The translations under genes were made by a program, and so were the position numbers. This document shows positions 1-9,331 of a stretch of 11,136 bases of DNA, one piece after another; the first letter of the stretch is position 1; every line of letters starts with the position of its first letter. A model generated the notes under the pieces. The model was not told where the DNA came from, searched no databases, and saw nothing but the letters and a program-made list of their open reading frames with translations. Source of the DNA: an uncultured Clostridia bacterium (GTDB lineage: Bacteria; Bacillota; Clostridia; TANB77; CAG-508); contig CAKPKZ010000046.1 in NCBI GenBank assembly GCA_934167435.1, forward strand, positions 1-11,136, read 5' to 3'.

Positions 1-5
1 TTATA

Positions 6-1811
6 TTACTGTACAGGTAAAATTATGTTAAATGTTGTTCCTTTTCCATTTTCAGACTCAAAAGTTATATCACCATTGAAGTGGGCCTTAATAGTTGAAT
101 AAGACATATATAAACCTAAGCCTGTACCATTTTTACCTTTTGTAGTTATCATTTCTTTAAATAATTTATCTTTTACTTTATCTGGTAATCCAGAACCATA
201 ATCTCTAACAGAAATAACTAAATTATCATTTTGTTTTGCTAAAATTAAATCTATATTTTGTTCTGCCTTACCATTATATGATTGTATTGCATTTGAAATC
301 ATATTATTAATAACTTGAACTAAACTATTAACATCTCCATGTATAACTGTTTTAGAATCTATTTTCATCTGAATATTTAAATATGTAAATGAATTTTTTA
401 ATTCATGTTTCATTAATATATTTACTCTTTTTACTAACTCGTCTAAATCAAATGAAACATCTTCAGATTCGGATAATGTTACTGCCTGACCTTTAACTGC
501 TGTTATAATATCTGACATATATTCCGTATAATTTTTAATTTTTACTATCCATTCTGACATATCTTTTGCAATATCATGATGATCTTGATTATTTACAGTT
601 GGGTCGTCGATAGATGAGTCATATTCTTTAATTAAATCGTTTAATCCTTCTGCAGCACCAGCTATTGACATTATTGGTGTTTTTAAGTTGTGTGCTATTC
701 CTCCAATTAATTGTCCAAGTGATGCTAAACGTTCGCTTTCCATAAGTGATTCTTGGTTGTCTTTTAGTTTTTGCATGTCTTCGATGTGCTGCGAAATATC
801 TTTAAATAGTACTAAAGTGCCTAAAGATTCTCCCTCAGAAATAATTGAGTTAATTTCTATATTAAAAGTTTTTTGAATTTTTTTAATATATAATTCAAAT
901 GTTATTGTTTTTTCTGTATTTTTTATTTTAGGTAATGAACTTTTTATTTTCTTTAAGTTTAAATATAAGTCATGAGCCTTTAAAAAGTCTTCAAAGTTTT
1001 CTCCTCGTATTTTACTTGATTCATTTATTTTAAATGTTGCTAAAAAAGTTTTATTATAATCAGTTATATTCATATCATCTCCCAATACTATATAACTATC
1101 TGATATTCTATCTACTATTTTTTGAAGTGCAATTGGTGTGGCGCCTAAAAATTGAAATTTAAAAATAGCTAATGAGAGAAACAGCATTGTAATTGCAAAT
1201 GATATAGGGGTAATATAAATGGTCATAGGTATTATTTTAAATGTACCTAAAAAATTAATTATAATAGGGAAGCTGATCCCCGTTAAAATTAGCAATGACT
1301 GTTTCGAGAAAAATCCTGAATTTTTTATAGAATATTTTAATAAGCTCAATATTCCTAAAAATAGCAGTAAATATGAATATATATTGTGGATTATCATGTA
1401 TGGTCCAAACACACTATCTGACAAGTTAATAGAATATTTTTCGTAAAACAAATGATGAAAGTCATTTGTCCATAATATTAGTAGTGATATTATAGGAATA
1501 ACAAATAGGAATAAGTAAATTTTTTTAAATTTAACTTTGGTGTTTGCAAATATTTTACCTGTAAAAAAAACACTTATAGGTAAAAAACAACCGCCTATAT
1601 AAGAAAAATATTCAAAATATATAGGAGAAATATTGTATTTATCAGCGAACAATAACTGTAAAAGAACAGATATACTTAATATAAGTAGTAAAATTATATT
1701 AATAGAAAAGATTTTCTTTATTTGGTTTTTGGACTGTCCTTTAATAATATAAATTAATAATATAAAAGTTAAAAGAGAAGATATACTAAGAATTGGTATA
1801 TATATATTCAT
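6..1811 (-). CDS. Membrane sensor histidine kinase (7TM - PAS - HisKA - HATPase), 601 aa, coupled to the NRPS
   Basis: Predicted ATP-dependent sensor kinase that autophosphorylates on histidine and passes the phosphate to a response regulator not present in the window. About seven hydrophobic segments are visible at roughly residues 4-24, 33-55, 65-88, 97-115, 137-160, 172-191 and 197-219, like the HisKA_7TM sensor region. A PAS-like domain follows (about 225-340), then a short coiled linker. The H-box is GGIAHNLKTP with phospho-acceptor His374. The ATP-binding domain has an N-box (N502, N503, N507), G1 DYGSG (537-541), the phosphate-binding GTGLGL (562-567) and GKGTTF (589-594). About 130 residues separate His374 from the N-box, with an acidic, His-containing stretch at 397-413 that looks like a long loop in the dimerisation helices. 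The ATG lies one base after the NRPS stop and its Shine-Dalgarno sequence is inside the NRPS, so translation is probably coupled. The gene is complete; only five bases follow its stop, so downstream partners are unseen. The sensed signal is unknown. Confidence 0.93.
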   Translation of the reverse strand: MNIYIPILSISSLLTFILLIYIIKGQSKNQIKKIFSINIILLLILSISVLLQLLFADKYNISPIYFEYFSYIGGCFLPISVFFTGKIFANTKVKFKKIYLFLFVIPIISLLILWTNDFHHLFYEKYSINLSDSVFGPYMIIHNIYSYLLLFLGILSLLKYSIKNSGFFSKQSLLILTGISFPIIINFLGTFKIIPMTIYITPISFAITMLFLSLAIFKFQFLGATPIALQKIVDRISDSYIVLGDDMNITDYNKTFLATFKINESSKIRGENFEDFLKAHDLYLNLKKIKSSLPKIKNTEKTITFELYIKKIQKTFNIEINSIISEGESLGTLVLFKDISQHIEDMQKLKDNQESLMESERLASLGQLIGGIAHNLKTPIMSIAGAAEGLNDLIKEYDSSIDDPTVNNQDHHDIAKDMSEWIVKIKNYTEYMSDIITAVKGQAVTLSESEDVSFDLDELVKRVNILMKHELKNSFTYLNIQMKIDSKTVIHGDVNSLVQVINNMISNAIQSYNGKAEQNIDLILAKQNDNLVISVRDYGSGLPDKVKDKLFKEMITTKGKNGTGLGLYMSYSTIKAHFNGDITFESENGKGTTFNIILPVQ

Positions 1812-1812
1812 A

Positions 1813-4800
1813 TTAATCCTCCTTTAATTTTAGATTTAAATAGCCTATATCCGTAAGGTATTTAAAGTAATTTTTTAAATAGTCAAGTCCGATATATGGC
1901 CATTCAAAGTCGTTAATCTTTAAAAAATTATTTGTAAAATTAGATTTTATTTTAATGTTAGATTGATAAATTAATTCTTGTTTATCATTGAAATCTCTTA
2001 TTATTCCAGATAGTATTTCATTTCCATCGTCTTTTTGTAATAAATTGGTAATAATATTTTTAAATTCTGCTGATGAAACAATATTAACATTTATACCTAA
2101 TTGATTTAGCATATTATATAAATCAATCATTTGTACATGTTTATTATTAAATACATGAAATACAGTAAATCTTGGGTCATAATGATTTGCAATATTTATA
2201 ATTGCATCAGAACAATAATCTATAGGAGTAAATTCAACATAGCCGTCCTTCATGTATTCTGGAACAGATCCTATTTGAAGAAGAGATTTTATTCTATTAA
2301 CAAATGCGTTTTCAAAATGATTTTGTTGGAATTTTCCCTCGGAATATCGACTAGTTAAATTTCCCATTCGAAGAATATATGCGCTAAGCCCATCATTAAT
2401 TGCTTCTAAAACCAATTTTTCAGCTAAAAATTTACTTTTAACATATAAATTCTCTAAGTTCTGCCCTATATAGAATGATGTTTCATCATAGTTAATGTTA
2501 GATTTAAAATTATTTTCTATATAAGAGCCTTCGGCAAAGTTATTACCAGAAACACTTATTGTGGAGATATGCATTAATTTGCAATTAAACTTTTTACTAA
2601 AGTTGACTAGTTGTTGCGTTCCTCCTACATTTATTTTGTAGAATTCATCATAATTTCCAAAGTGTTTAACTAAAGCGGCTGAATGAATTACTGTAGATAT
2701 TTCATTACCTAAAGCAGAATAATCTTTTGTTGATAATCCAAACATTTGGCTAGTAATATCACCTTCAACACAAAAAATTCTATCATTAATTAATTCATCA
2801 TATTTATCATTAAAATAAAAGTGTAAAGTATTTTTTAGACGGTCCATGGCGGCTATATTATTTTTGGATCTAATTAAGCAGTAGATTTTTCCATTTTCTG
2901 TTTTTAGAAAACTGTCAAGTATATGAGAACCTAAGAAACCAGTAACTCCAGTAAGTAAAACATTATTGATAGGAGTGTAAGGTAATGTTTTGTTCTCTAA
3001 GTTTTTTTCTGTATTATTTTTTAAGATAAGATTTAATTCGTTGAGGTTATCAATTTGAATATTTGTAACATTATTTTGACCTGATAATATAAAATTAGCC
3101 AAATCCCTGACAGAAGGATATTTAAATATATCACCATAAGTAAAATGTATGTTATTTTTTAAAGCTTCGATTTGTACTTTCATTGCTGTTATGGAATCTC
3201 CTCCTAAATTAAAGAAATTATCTGTAACACTAAAGTTATTAATATTTAAAACAGTGCAGAATATTTTATATAATTCTGTTTCCAAATGGTTTGATGGTAA
3301 TATAATTTTTTCTCCAATGTTAGACAAATTAAAGTTTAAAGGTAAAAGTTTTTTGTTAACTTTACCATTTTGATTTATTGGCAAAGAATCTATTTGCATA
3401 AAGTACTTTGGTATCATATATTTAGGTAAATGTTTAGCCATATAATTTTTTAAAGCTGAAAAATCTACACTATGATCAGATACAACATATGAACAAATAG
3501 CTTTAGTGTTATTTATAGATTCAAATATGGTATAAGATTCTTTTATATTTTCGTATTTATTAATAATAGATGTTATTTCACTTAATTCGACCCTAAACCC
3601 TCGGATTTTTATTTGATTATCTATTCTTCCTAAAAATTCTAGTGTTCCGTCAAAATTCCATTTTACTAAATCTCCAGTTTTATATAATTTTGAATTTGTT
3701 AAGCTAGAATAGATAAATTTATCATTTGTTAATACTGGATTATTAAAATATCCTCTAGCTACTCCGTCACCACCAACAAGTAATTCACCAGGTATCCCGA
3801 TGGGTTGTAAATTATTGTTCTCTGATACAACATAGCATGTTGAGTTTGATATAGGACGACCGATAGGTATTGAATTGGTATAATCTTTATATATTCTATG
3901 GCAGCAAGAAAAAGTAGTGTTTTCTGTTGGGCCATAACCATTTATCAATGTTATATTAGGATTGACCGATTTAACCATGTTTATATGTTTTGGAGATAAA
4001 ACATCCCCTCCAGTTAGTAAGCATCTAATAGTTTTAAACATATGAGGATTATTTTCAGCTAATTGATTAAATAAAGGGGCTGTTAGCCATAAAACTGAAA
4101 TTTTATTTTTCAAGATATATTCATGAAATCCTGTGGCATCTAGTAGAGTTTCTTTCTTTATAATATAAAGAGGTAAACCATTAAGTAGAGCTCCCCATAT
4201 TTCAAAAGTACATGCATCAAAAACTATAGATCCAGTTTGTAATATTCTATCATTAGAATAAAATGAAATATAATTATTATTTATAATTAATCTTAATATA
4301 CTTTTGTTTTCAATCATAACTCCTTTAGGATTTCCAGTACTACCAGAAGTATACATTATATATGCTAAATCAGAACTTTTCCTTTCTAAGATAATGTTAT
4401 CTAAATTATTTGAGTTATAGATATTATTATTATCTAAGTCTATATAAAAAGAATGTATAGGATAATCAATAGGAGGTAATTTCCTTGAAGTAAGTAATAA
4501 ATTTGATTTAGAATCTTTAATTATATATTCAATTCTATCATTTGGATAGCTTATATCAATAGGAAGATATGCACATCTATTTTTTAAAATTGCTAAAATT
4601 GCAATTATCATTTCAAGAGATTTATCTAAAAGAATACAGATGATATCTTCTGGATTAGGGTTATTTAATTGAATGAAATGTGCTAACTGATTAGCTTTTT
4701 CATTCAATGTTTTATAAGTTAAAGAAGTGTTTTCAAAGACAATTGCTATATCATCTGGAGTTTTTTCAACTTGTTCCTCAAACAGTTCTATAACAGTTTT

Positions 4801-7800
4801 ATTATGAGGAAAAACTGAACTAGTATTATTAAATTCATATAATATTTTATTTTTTTCCTGCTCGGATATAATAGTTATATTTTTTATTAAAATACTAGAA
4901 TTATTTATAATAGATTCAAGTGTATTCATATAATGTTCAAATAATCTTTCTATAGTTACATCTTTAAATAAATCGATGCAATACTCAATATTAATAGTAT
5001 TATTTGAAGGTTTAATTTCTAATGAGAGATCAAACTTTGAAATATCATTATCAATTTCTATAATATCAACGTTTTCATTTTCAATTTTCAATGTGCTTTC
5101 AGAATTGTTTTGATAAGTAAACATTACATTAAATAAAGGATTTCGTGAACCATCAGTTTTAATTCCTAATTTTTTTATTAATATATCAAAAGGAAATGGT
5201 TGATTAGATAAATCATCTAATATTTGGTTTTGCATATCTTTTGCAAACTTTGCAAAAGATATATCAGCATTGATATGTGATTTTAAAACTATATTATTTA
5301 CAAACATACCAACCATTCTTTTTGTTTCATTAAGATTTCTATTAGCAAAAGGACTTCCAAGAGTAATATCTTCTTGTCCTGTATATTTGTATAATAAAAC
5401 AAAGAATGCAGATACGAAAAGAGCATATGATGAAATTCCTAAACTTTTTGCATATCGTTCTATTTGTTTAAATTTTGATTTAGATAATTTATAAGATTGT
5501 TTTTTACCACGATAAGTATTTCCGTTTGGTTGAGTATAGTCAAATGGTAAATTCAAATCTGAAATTTCATAGTCTTTAAATTTATTTACCCAATAATTTT
5601 CACATTTACTAAATTCATTATTGATAATAGAATTATTTTCCCATAATGAATAATCAGAATAATCTACAGGAATTTCTTTTAAAAATTCGTTATTATACAA
5701 TCTATTGAATTCAATTATTAGATTATTTAAAGATAATCCATCCATTATAATATGATGAGAATCAATTAAAAGTAATGTTTTTGCATTATCTAAATAGTAT
5801 AAAGATACCCTTAATAAACAATCTTTTTCTAAATCAAAAGGTTTAGAAAAATGCTTGATGATATTTTGCATTTCTGTTTCTGAACTTTCAAAGATATTAA
5901 TTTTAAATTCAGTATTTTCATTAATTCTTTGATAAATATCACCATCTTTTACTATAAAGTTTGTTCTAAATACAGAATGACGTTTTATAATTTTATTAAA
6001 AATTTCTTTTATTTTATTACTATCTAATATTTTATTTATAAGTATTCCACCAGGCATATTATATACTATATTATCATTACCAATCATTTGTGAAGTATAG
6101 TAAATTCTTCTTTGTGCAGATGATAGCGGATATAAATCTTGGTGAGGGTGTTTAAATAAGGCATTATGTTCTTCTGTATAAATAGGAGCAGAACTAATAA
6201 AATCAGATAGACTCATTATTGTATCTTGAGATAAGATATCTTTAACATAAATTTGTTTATTAAATTCTTCAAGTATTTTTGTAGATAAACTAATTGCAGT
6301 AAGAGAATCAGCGCCTAAATCGAATAAGTTATCATCTATACTAATTTCATCTAAATGTAATTGCTTTTTTAGAATTGAAATTAGTTTTTTATCAACATTA
6401 TTTCTTGGTGGTATTATATTTTGAGGTTCTGATTTTAAAATTGGCATTGGTAGCAATTTTCTATCTATTTTTCCATTAGGAGTATATGGTAGAGAGTTTA
6501 GCTCTACAAAATACTGTGGTACCATATATATAGGTAGTTTTAAACGCAATTGCGTTCTTAATGCTTTTTCTTTTACAGGGCCTTCTTTTGTATAATAAGC
6601 ACATAAAAATTCGCGGCCGTCATCTATGGTTCTTTTTATAACACAACAATTAGAAATATTAGAGATATGTAGCATTTGGCGTTCTATTTCTTCTAACTCA
6701 ATTCTAAGACCTCTTATCTTTACTTGATTATCAATACGCCCTAAGCAAATAATGTCTCCACTGTTTGTAAAATATCCAATATCTCCAGTTTTGTACATAG
6801 TATAATTTTCTCTAAACGGATCAGGAATAAAGCTTTTTTGAGTTAATTCATCTTTGTTAATGTACCCGTTACCAACTCCATCACCTGATATGTATAATTC
6901 CCCAACACATCCAATAGGACAGATATTTCTACTATTATTCAATATATATATATATGTATTATCAAGAGGTTTACCAATTGTAACTTTTGAGTTATTAGTT
7001 ACGTTGGTTAATGTAGAAAATACAGTTGTTTCACTAGGACCATAACCATTATATATAGTTCTATCTTCAACTTTTTGTAATTTATGTAATAATGATATTG
7101 GAAGTTGCTCACCAGCTAAAGTTAGGTATTTAATTTTATCTATATTTGGTATATGTTTATAGTCATTAAGTAATAATTTCATTCTAGATGGCGTTGTTTG
7201 CATTATTTCAACATTTTCTTTTTCTATTATAGAATTTAAAAGTACAGCATTTGTTTGCGCATCTTCATTTGCAATAACCAATTTCAATCCTTTTTGTAGT
7301 GCAATTAATGTTTCGAATATAAAAATATCAAAACTTATTGTGGTAACAGAAATAATGGTGTGATATTTACCGTCATTTAAATATGAAATATATCTATTAC
7401 AATAATTTATTAAATTTGATAATGAACCTTTTTTTAACATTACACCTTTTGGCTTTCCTGTTGAACCAGATGTATAAATTAAATAGCACAAATCATCAAA
7501 AAAATGATTTACGTATAAATTAGTTTTTGGAAAGTTAGAAAGTTTTTTATCATTAATATTTGTAATGTTATATGAAATATTATTAAAATTGTGTATTAAA
7601 GCGTCTTCAGTTATAATATTTTTCACTTTACTATCATTTAAAATATATTCAATTCTATCTGTTGGAAAATGTGGATCTATAGGAATGTAAGCAGCTCCAG
7701 TTTTCAATACTCCTAATATAGAGATTATCATTTCAATAGAACGGTTTATGATAATTGCACAAATATCATTATTTTGTATTCCTTGATATTTTAAATAATT

Positions 7801-9291
7801 TGCTAAATTATTTGAACGCTCATTTAATTCTTTATATGTTAGTTTTTTATCTTGAAAAACTATGGCTATATTATTAGGGGTTCTTTCTACTTGTTCTTCA
7901 AATAATTCAACAATGGATTTATTCTTATCATAGTAAATTTCTGTGTTGTTGAATTGATATAAAAGTTTATTCTTTTCCTTTGGAGTAACTATCTCAATAT
8001 CTTGCATATTTGTAATATTATGGTTTAATATTTGATTAATAATATGAAGGATTCTATAATGTAAATGTTCGATATCTTTTGCAAAATATTTATCTGTTAG
8101 ATAGTCATAGTTAATTATAATATCTCCTGTGTCATTTATGTCAGAAATATGAATGTTTAAATCGTTTCCACAACAGTTATTAAATATCCAATTAGATGTA
8201 TAATTTCCTAAATCTTCATCAAATGCTTTTGTTATTTGATATGATATTAGAATATTGTATAAATTAGGAATATTTTCATTTGGATGTCTATTCCTAATGT
8301 CTTCTAATATTTGATTATATGAGTATTTTTGGTGTCGTAACAAGGACATCATGTTAAGGTTTAAAGTCTTTGCAAAATCGCCAAAATTTAAAAGAGGGTT
8401 TATATTAATATTGATAGGAATAGTATTAACAAACATTCCCATTGTACTTTTCTCATTAAAATTTGCTCTGTTTAAAATTGGAGTTCCAATAACGAAGTTA
8501 TTTAAATTTGTGAATTTATTTAAATACAATGAAAATATTGCAATAAAAAAATTAAATGGTGATATTTTTTCTTTTCTGCAAAAGTCATTTAATTTCTTTA
8601 TAATACTTTTATTTATAGAGAATGAAGATCTTTTGGCAGTACAAGATATATGTTTTTGTAGTTTTTTTGTACTAGGAATGCTAACTTGAGAGGGGATATC
8701 TTTAAATGTATTCTCCCAGAATTGTTTGTCGTTTTGAAACTTTATACTATTTTTATATTGAGTTTCAGATTCAATATAGTTAATATAAGATTGTTCATTT
8801 TCAGTTATTTTAGTATTATTTAACAAAGAATGATATTCTTTTATTAAGTTTTTAACAGTTAGCCCTAAAGACCATGAATCAGCTATCATGTGATGAACAG
8901 TTAATATTATTCCACCTATGTTATTGGGAAACATTATAATTTTAAATCTAAACAAATTAGATTTTAGAATATCAAATTTTATATTTGCTTCACTTTTTTC
9001 GATTTCTGACATTTCTTTTTTTGTATTTACATTAATTACTTCAATATCAAATGGAATGAAATCCAAAATTTTTTGTTTGGGGATTCCATTTTCACGATAT
9101 AGTGATATTCTAAAACTATCATTTTTTTTCACTATATTATTAATTGCTTGTTTTAATAGTTTTACATTAATCATTTCATCTAAAAGTACAGATGTACAAA
9201 TATTATTTATAGTTGTATCCTTAAAATACTCTTCCATATTCCATATATTTCTTTGAGGATTTGTTAATTCAAAAACATCTTTATTATTCAT
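1813..9291 (-). CDS. Bimodular NRPS, C-A-T-C-A-T-R, predicted to make an (acyl-)X-Val peptide aldehyde, 2492 aa
   Basis: Predicted cytoplasmic assembly line that activates two amino acids, joins them and releases the peptide by reduction. Domains in order: C1 (about 5-440; HHMIADSW, H133/H134/D138); A1 (about 462-945; YTSGSTGKPKG at 606-616, YGPSE at 750-754, YKTGD at 833-837, catalytic K941); T1 (GADSL, carrier Ser996); C2 (about 1054-1480; HHIIMDG, H1179/H1180/D1184); A2 (about 1500-1985; YTSGSTGNPKG at 1647-1657, YGPTE at 1786-1790, YKTGD at 1870-1874, K1977); T2 (GGDSI, carrier Ser2033); R (about 2106-2480; TGVTGFLG at 2114-2121, Tyr2283 and Lys2287 of YxxxK). The specificity residues, aligned by eye to GrsA, read DIFQTAGVFK for A1 (unassigned) and DAFWLGGTFK for A2 (valine type). 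No epimerase, methylase or thioesterase is seen, and all core motifs are intact. I chose the ATG at 9291 because it has AAAAGGTGG four bases upstream; an in-frame ATG at 9360 lies inside the likely -35 box. An N-terminal C domain with no upstream synthetase suggests N-acylation of the first residue. The final aldehyde is expected from the R domain; reduction to the alcohol is possible. Confidence 0.95.
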   Translation of the reverse strand: MNNKDVFELTNPQRNIWNMEEYFKDTTINNICTSVLLDEMINVKLLKQAINNIVKKNDSFRISLYRENGIPKQKILDFIPFDIEVINVNTKKEMSEIEKSEANIKFDILKSNLFRFKIIMFPNNIGGIILTVHHMIADSWSLGLTVKNLIKEYHSLLNNTKITENEQSYINYIESETQYKNSIKFQNDKQFWENTFKDIPSQVSIPSTKKLQKHISCTAKRSSFSINKSIIKKLNDFCRKEKISPFNFFIAIFSLYLNKFTNLNNFVIGTPILNRANFNEKSTMGMFVNTIPINININPLLNFGDFAKTLNLNMMSLLRHQKYSYNQILEDIRNRHPNENIPNLYNILISYQITKAFDEDLGNYTSNWIFNNCCGNDLNIHISDINDTGDIIINYDYLTDKYFAKDIEHLHYRILHIINQILNHNITNMQDIEIVTPKEKNKLLYQFNNTEIYYDKNKSIVELFEEQVERTPNNIAIVFQDKKLTYKELNERSNNLANYLKYQGIQNNDICAIIINRSIEMIISILGVLKTGAAYIPIDPHFPTDRIEYILNDSKVKNIITEDALIHNFNNISYNITNINDKKLSNFPKTNLYVNHFFDDLCYLIYTSGSTGKPKGVMLKKGSLSNLINYCNRYISYLNDGKYHTIISVTTISFDIFIFETLIALQKGLKLVIANEDAQTNAVLLNSIIEKENVEIMQTTPSRMKLLLNDYKHIPNIDKIKYLTLAGEQLPISLLHKLQKVEDRTIYNGYGPSETTVFSTLTNVTNNSKVTIGKPLDNTYIYILNNSRNICPIGCVGELYISGDGVGNGYINKDELTQKSFIPDPFRENYTMYKTGDIGYFTNSGDIICLGRIDNQVKIRGLRIELEEIERQMLHISNISNCCVIKRTIDDGREFLCAYYTKEGPVKEKALRTQLRLKLPIYMVPQYFVELNSLPYTPNGKIDRKLLPMPILKSEPQNIIPPRNNVDKKLISILKKQLHLDEISIDDNLFDLGADSLTAISLSTKILEEFNKQIYVKDILSQDTIMSLSDFISSAPIYTEEHNALFKHPHQDLYPLSSAQRRIYYTSQMIGNDNIVYNMPGGILINKILDSNKIKEIFNKIIKRHSVFRTNFIVKDGDIYQRINENTEFKINIFESSETEMQNIIKHFSKPFDLEKDCLLRVSLYYLDNAKTLLLIDSHHIIMDGLSLNNLIIEFNRLYNNEFLKEIPVDYSDYSLWENNSIINNEFSKCENYWVNKFKDYEISDLNLPFDYTQPNGNTYRGKKQSYKLSKSKFKQIERYAKSLGISSYALFVSAFFVLLYKYTGQEDITLGSPFANRNLNETKRMVGMFVNNIVLKSHINADISFAKFAKDMQNQILDDLSNQPFPFDILIKKLGIKTDGSRNPLFNVMFTYQNNSESTLKIENENVDIIEIDNDISKFDLSLEIKPSNNTINIEYCIDLFKDVTIERLFEHYMNTLESIINNSSILIKNITIISEQEKNKILYEFNNTSSVFPHNKTVIELFEEQVEKTPDDIAIVFENTSLTYKTLNEKANQLAHFIQLNNPNPEDIICILLDKSLEMIIAILAILKNRCAYLPIDISYPNDRIEYIIKDSKSNLLLTSRKLPPIDYPIHSFYIDLDNNNIYNSNNLDNIILERKSSDLAYIMYTSGSTGNPKGVMIENKSILRLIINNNYISFYSNDRILQTGSIVFDACTFEIWGALLNGLPLYIIKKETLLDATGFHEYILKNKISVLWLTAPLFNQLAENNPHMFKTIRCLLTGGDVLSPKHINMVKSVNPNITLINGYGPTENTTFSCCHRIYKDYTNSIPIGRPISNSTCYVVSENNNLQPIGIPGELLVGGDGVARGYFNNPVLTNDKFIYSSLTNSKLYKTGDLVKWNFDGTLEFLGRIDNQIKIRGFRVELSEITSIINKYENIKESYTIFESINNTKAICSYVVSDHSVDFSALKNYMAKHLPKYMIPKYFMQIDSLPINQNGKVNKKLLPLNFNLSNIGEKIILPSNHLETELYKIFCTVLNINNFSVTDNFFNLGGDSITAMKVQIEALKNNIHFTYGDIFKYPSVRDLANFILSGQNNVTNIQIDNLNELNLILKNNTEKNLENKTLPYTPINNVLLTGVTGFLGSHILDSFLKTENGKIYCLIRSKNNIAAMDRLKNTLHFYFNDKYDELINDRIFCVEGDITSQMFGLSTKDYSALGNEISTVIHSAALVKHFGNYDEFYKINVGGTQQLVNFSKKFNCKLMHISTISVSGNNFAEGSYIENNFKSNINYDETSFYIGQNLENLYVKSKFLAEKLVLEAINDGLSAYILRMGNLTSRYSEGKFQQNHFENAFVNRIKSLLQIGSVPEYMKDGYVEFTPIDYCSDAIINIANHYDPRFTVFHVFNNKHVQMIDLYNMLNQLGINVNIVSSAEFKNIITNLLQKDDGNEILSGIIRDFNDKQELIYQSNIKIKSNFTNNFLKINDFEWPYIGLDYLKNYFKYLTDIGYLNLKLKED
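1818..1825 (-). promoter_or_regulatory. Ribosome binding site of the kinase, inside the NRPS 3' end
   Basis: The minus strand reads AAAGGAGG six bases before the kinase ATG (1811-1809). These bases also encode the last residues of the NRPS (Lys-Glu-Asp), and the NRPS stop (1815-1813) falls between the site and the start. This arrangement fixes the kinase start and points to translational coupling of the two genes. Confidence 0.9.
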
Positions 9292-9295
9292 AATT

Positions 9296-9304
9296 CCACC
9301 TTTT
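9296..9304 (-). promoter_or_regulatory. Ribosome binding site deciding the NRPS start
   Basis: The minus strand reads AAAAGGTGG, then AATT, then ATG at 9291-9289. The longer reading frame starting at 9360 has no such site and its extra 23 residues are hydrophobic, low-complexity and unlike a C-domain N terminus, which begins normally with the LTNPQRNIW motif at residue 9. Confidence 0.85.
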
Positions 9305-9331
9305 ATCATAAATTTTAACATTATAGTTAAA

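Noticed and set aside
4680..7980. Repeated segments at the starts of A1 and A2 (the LFEEQVE region at residues 463-497 and 1503-1537) as a sign of recent duplication
   Set aside because: The similarity is clear in protein but the DNA has diverged, and such likeness between modules is normal for NRPS genes.
8351..9256. Two plus-strand open frames of 112 codons each (8351-8689 and 8918-9256)
   Set aside because: They lie opposite the NRPS C1 domain, show no ribosome binding site or recognisable domain, and their hydrophobic composition is what the complement of AT-rich Asn/Lys/Ile codons gives.
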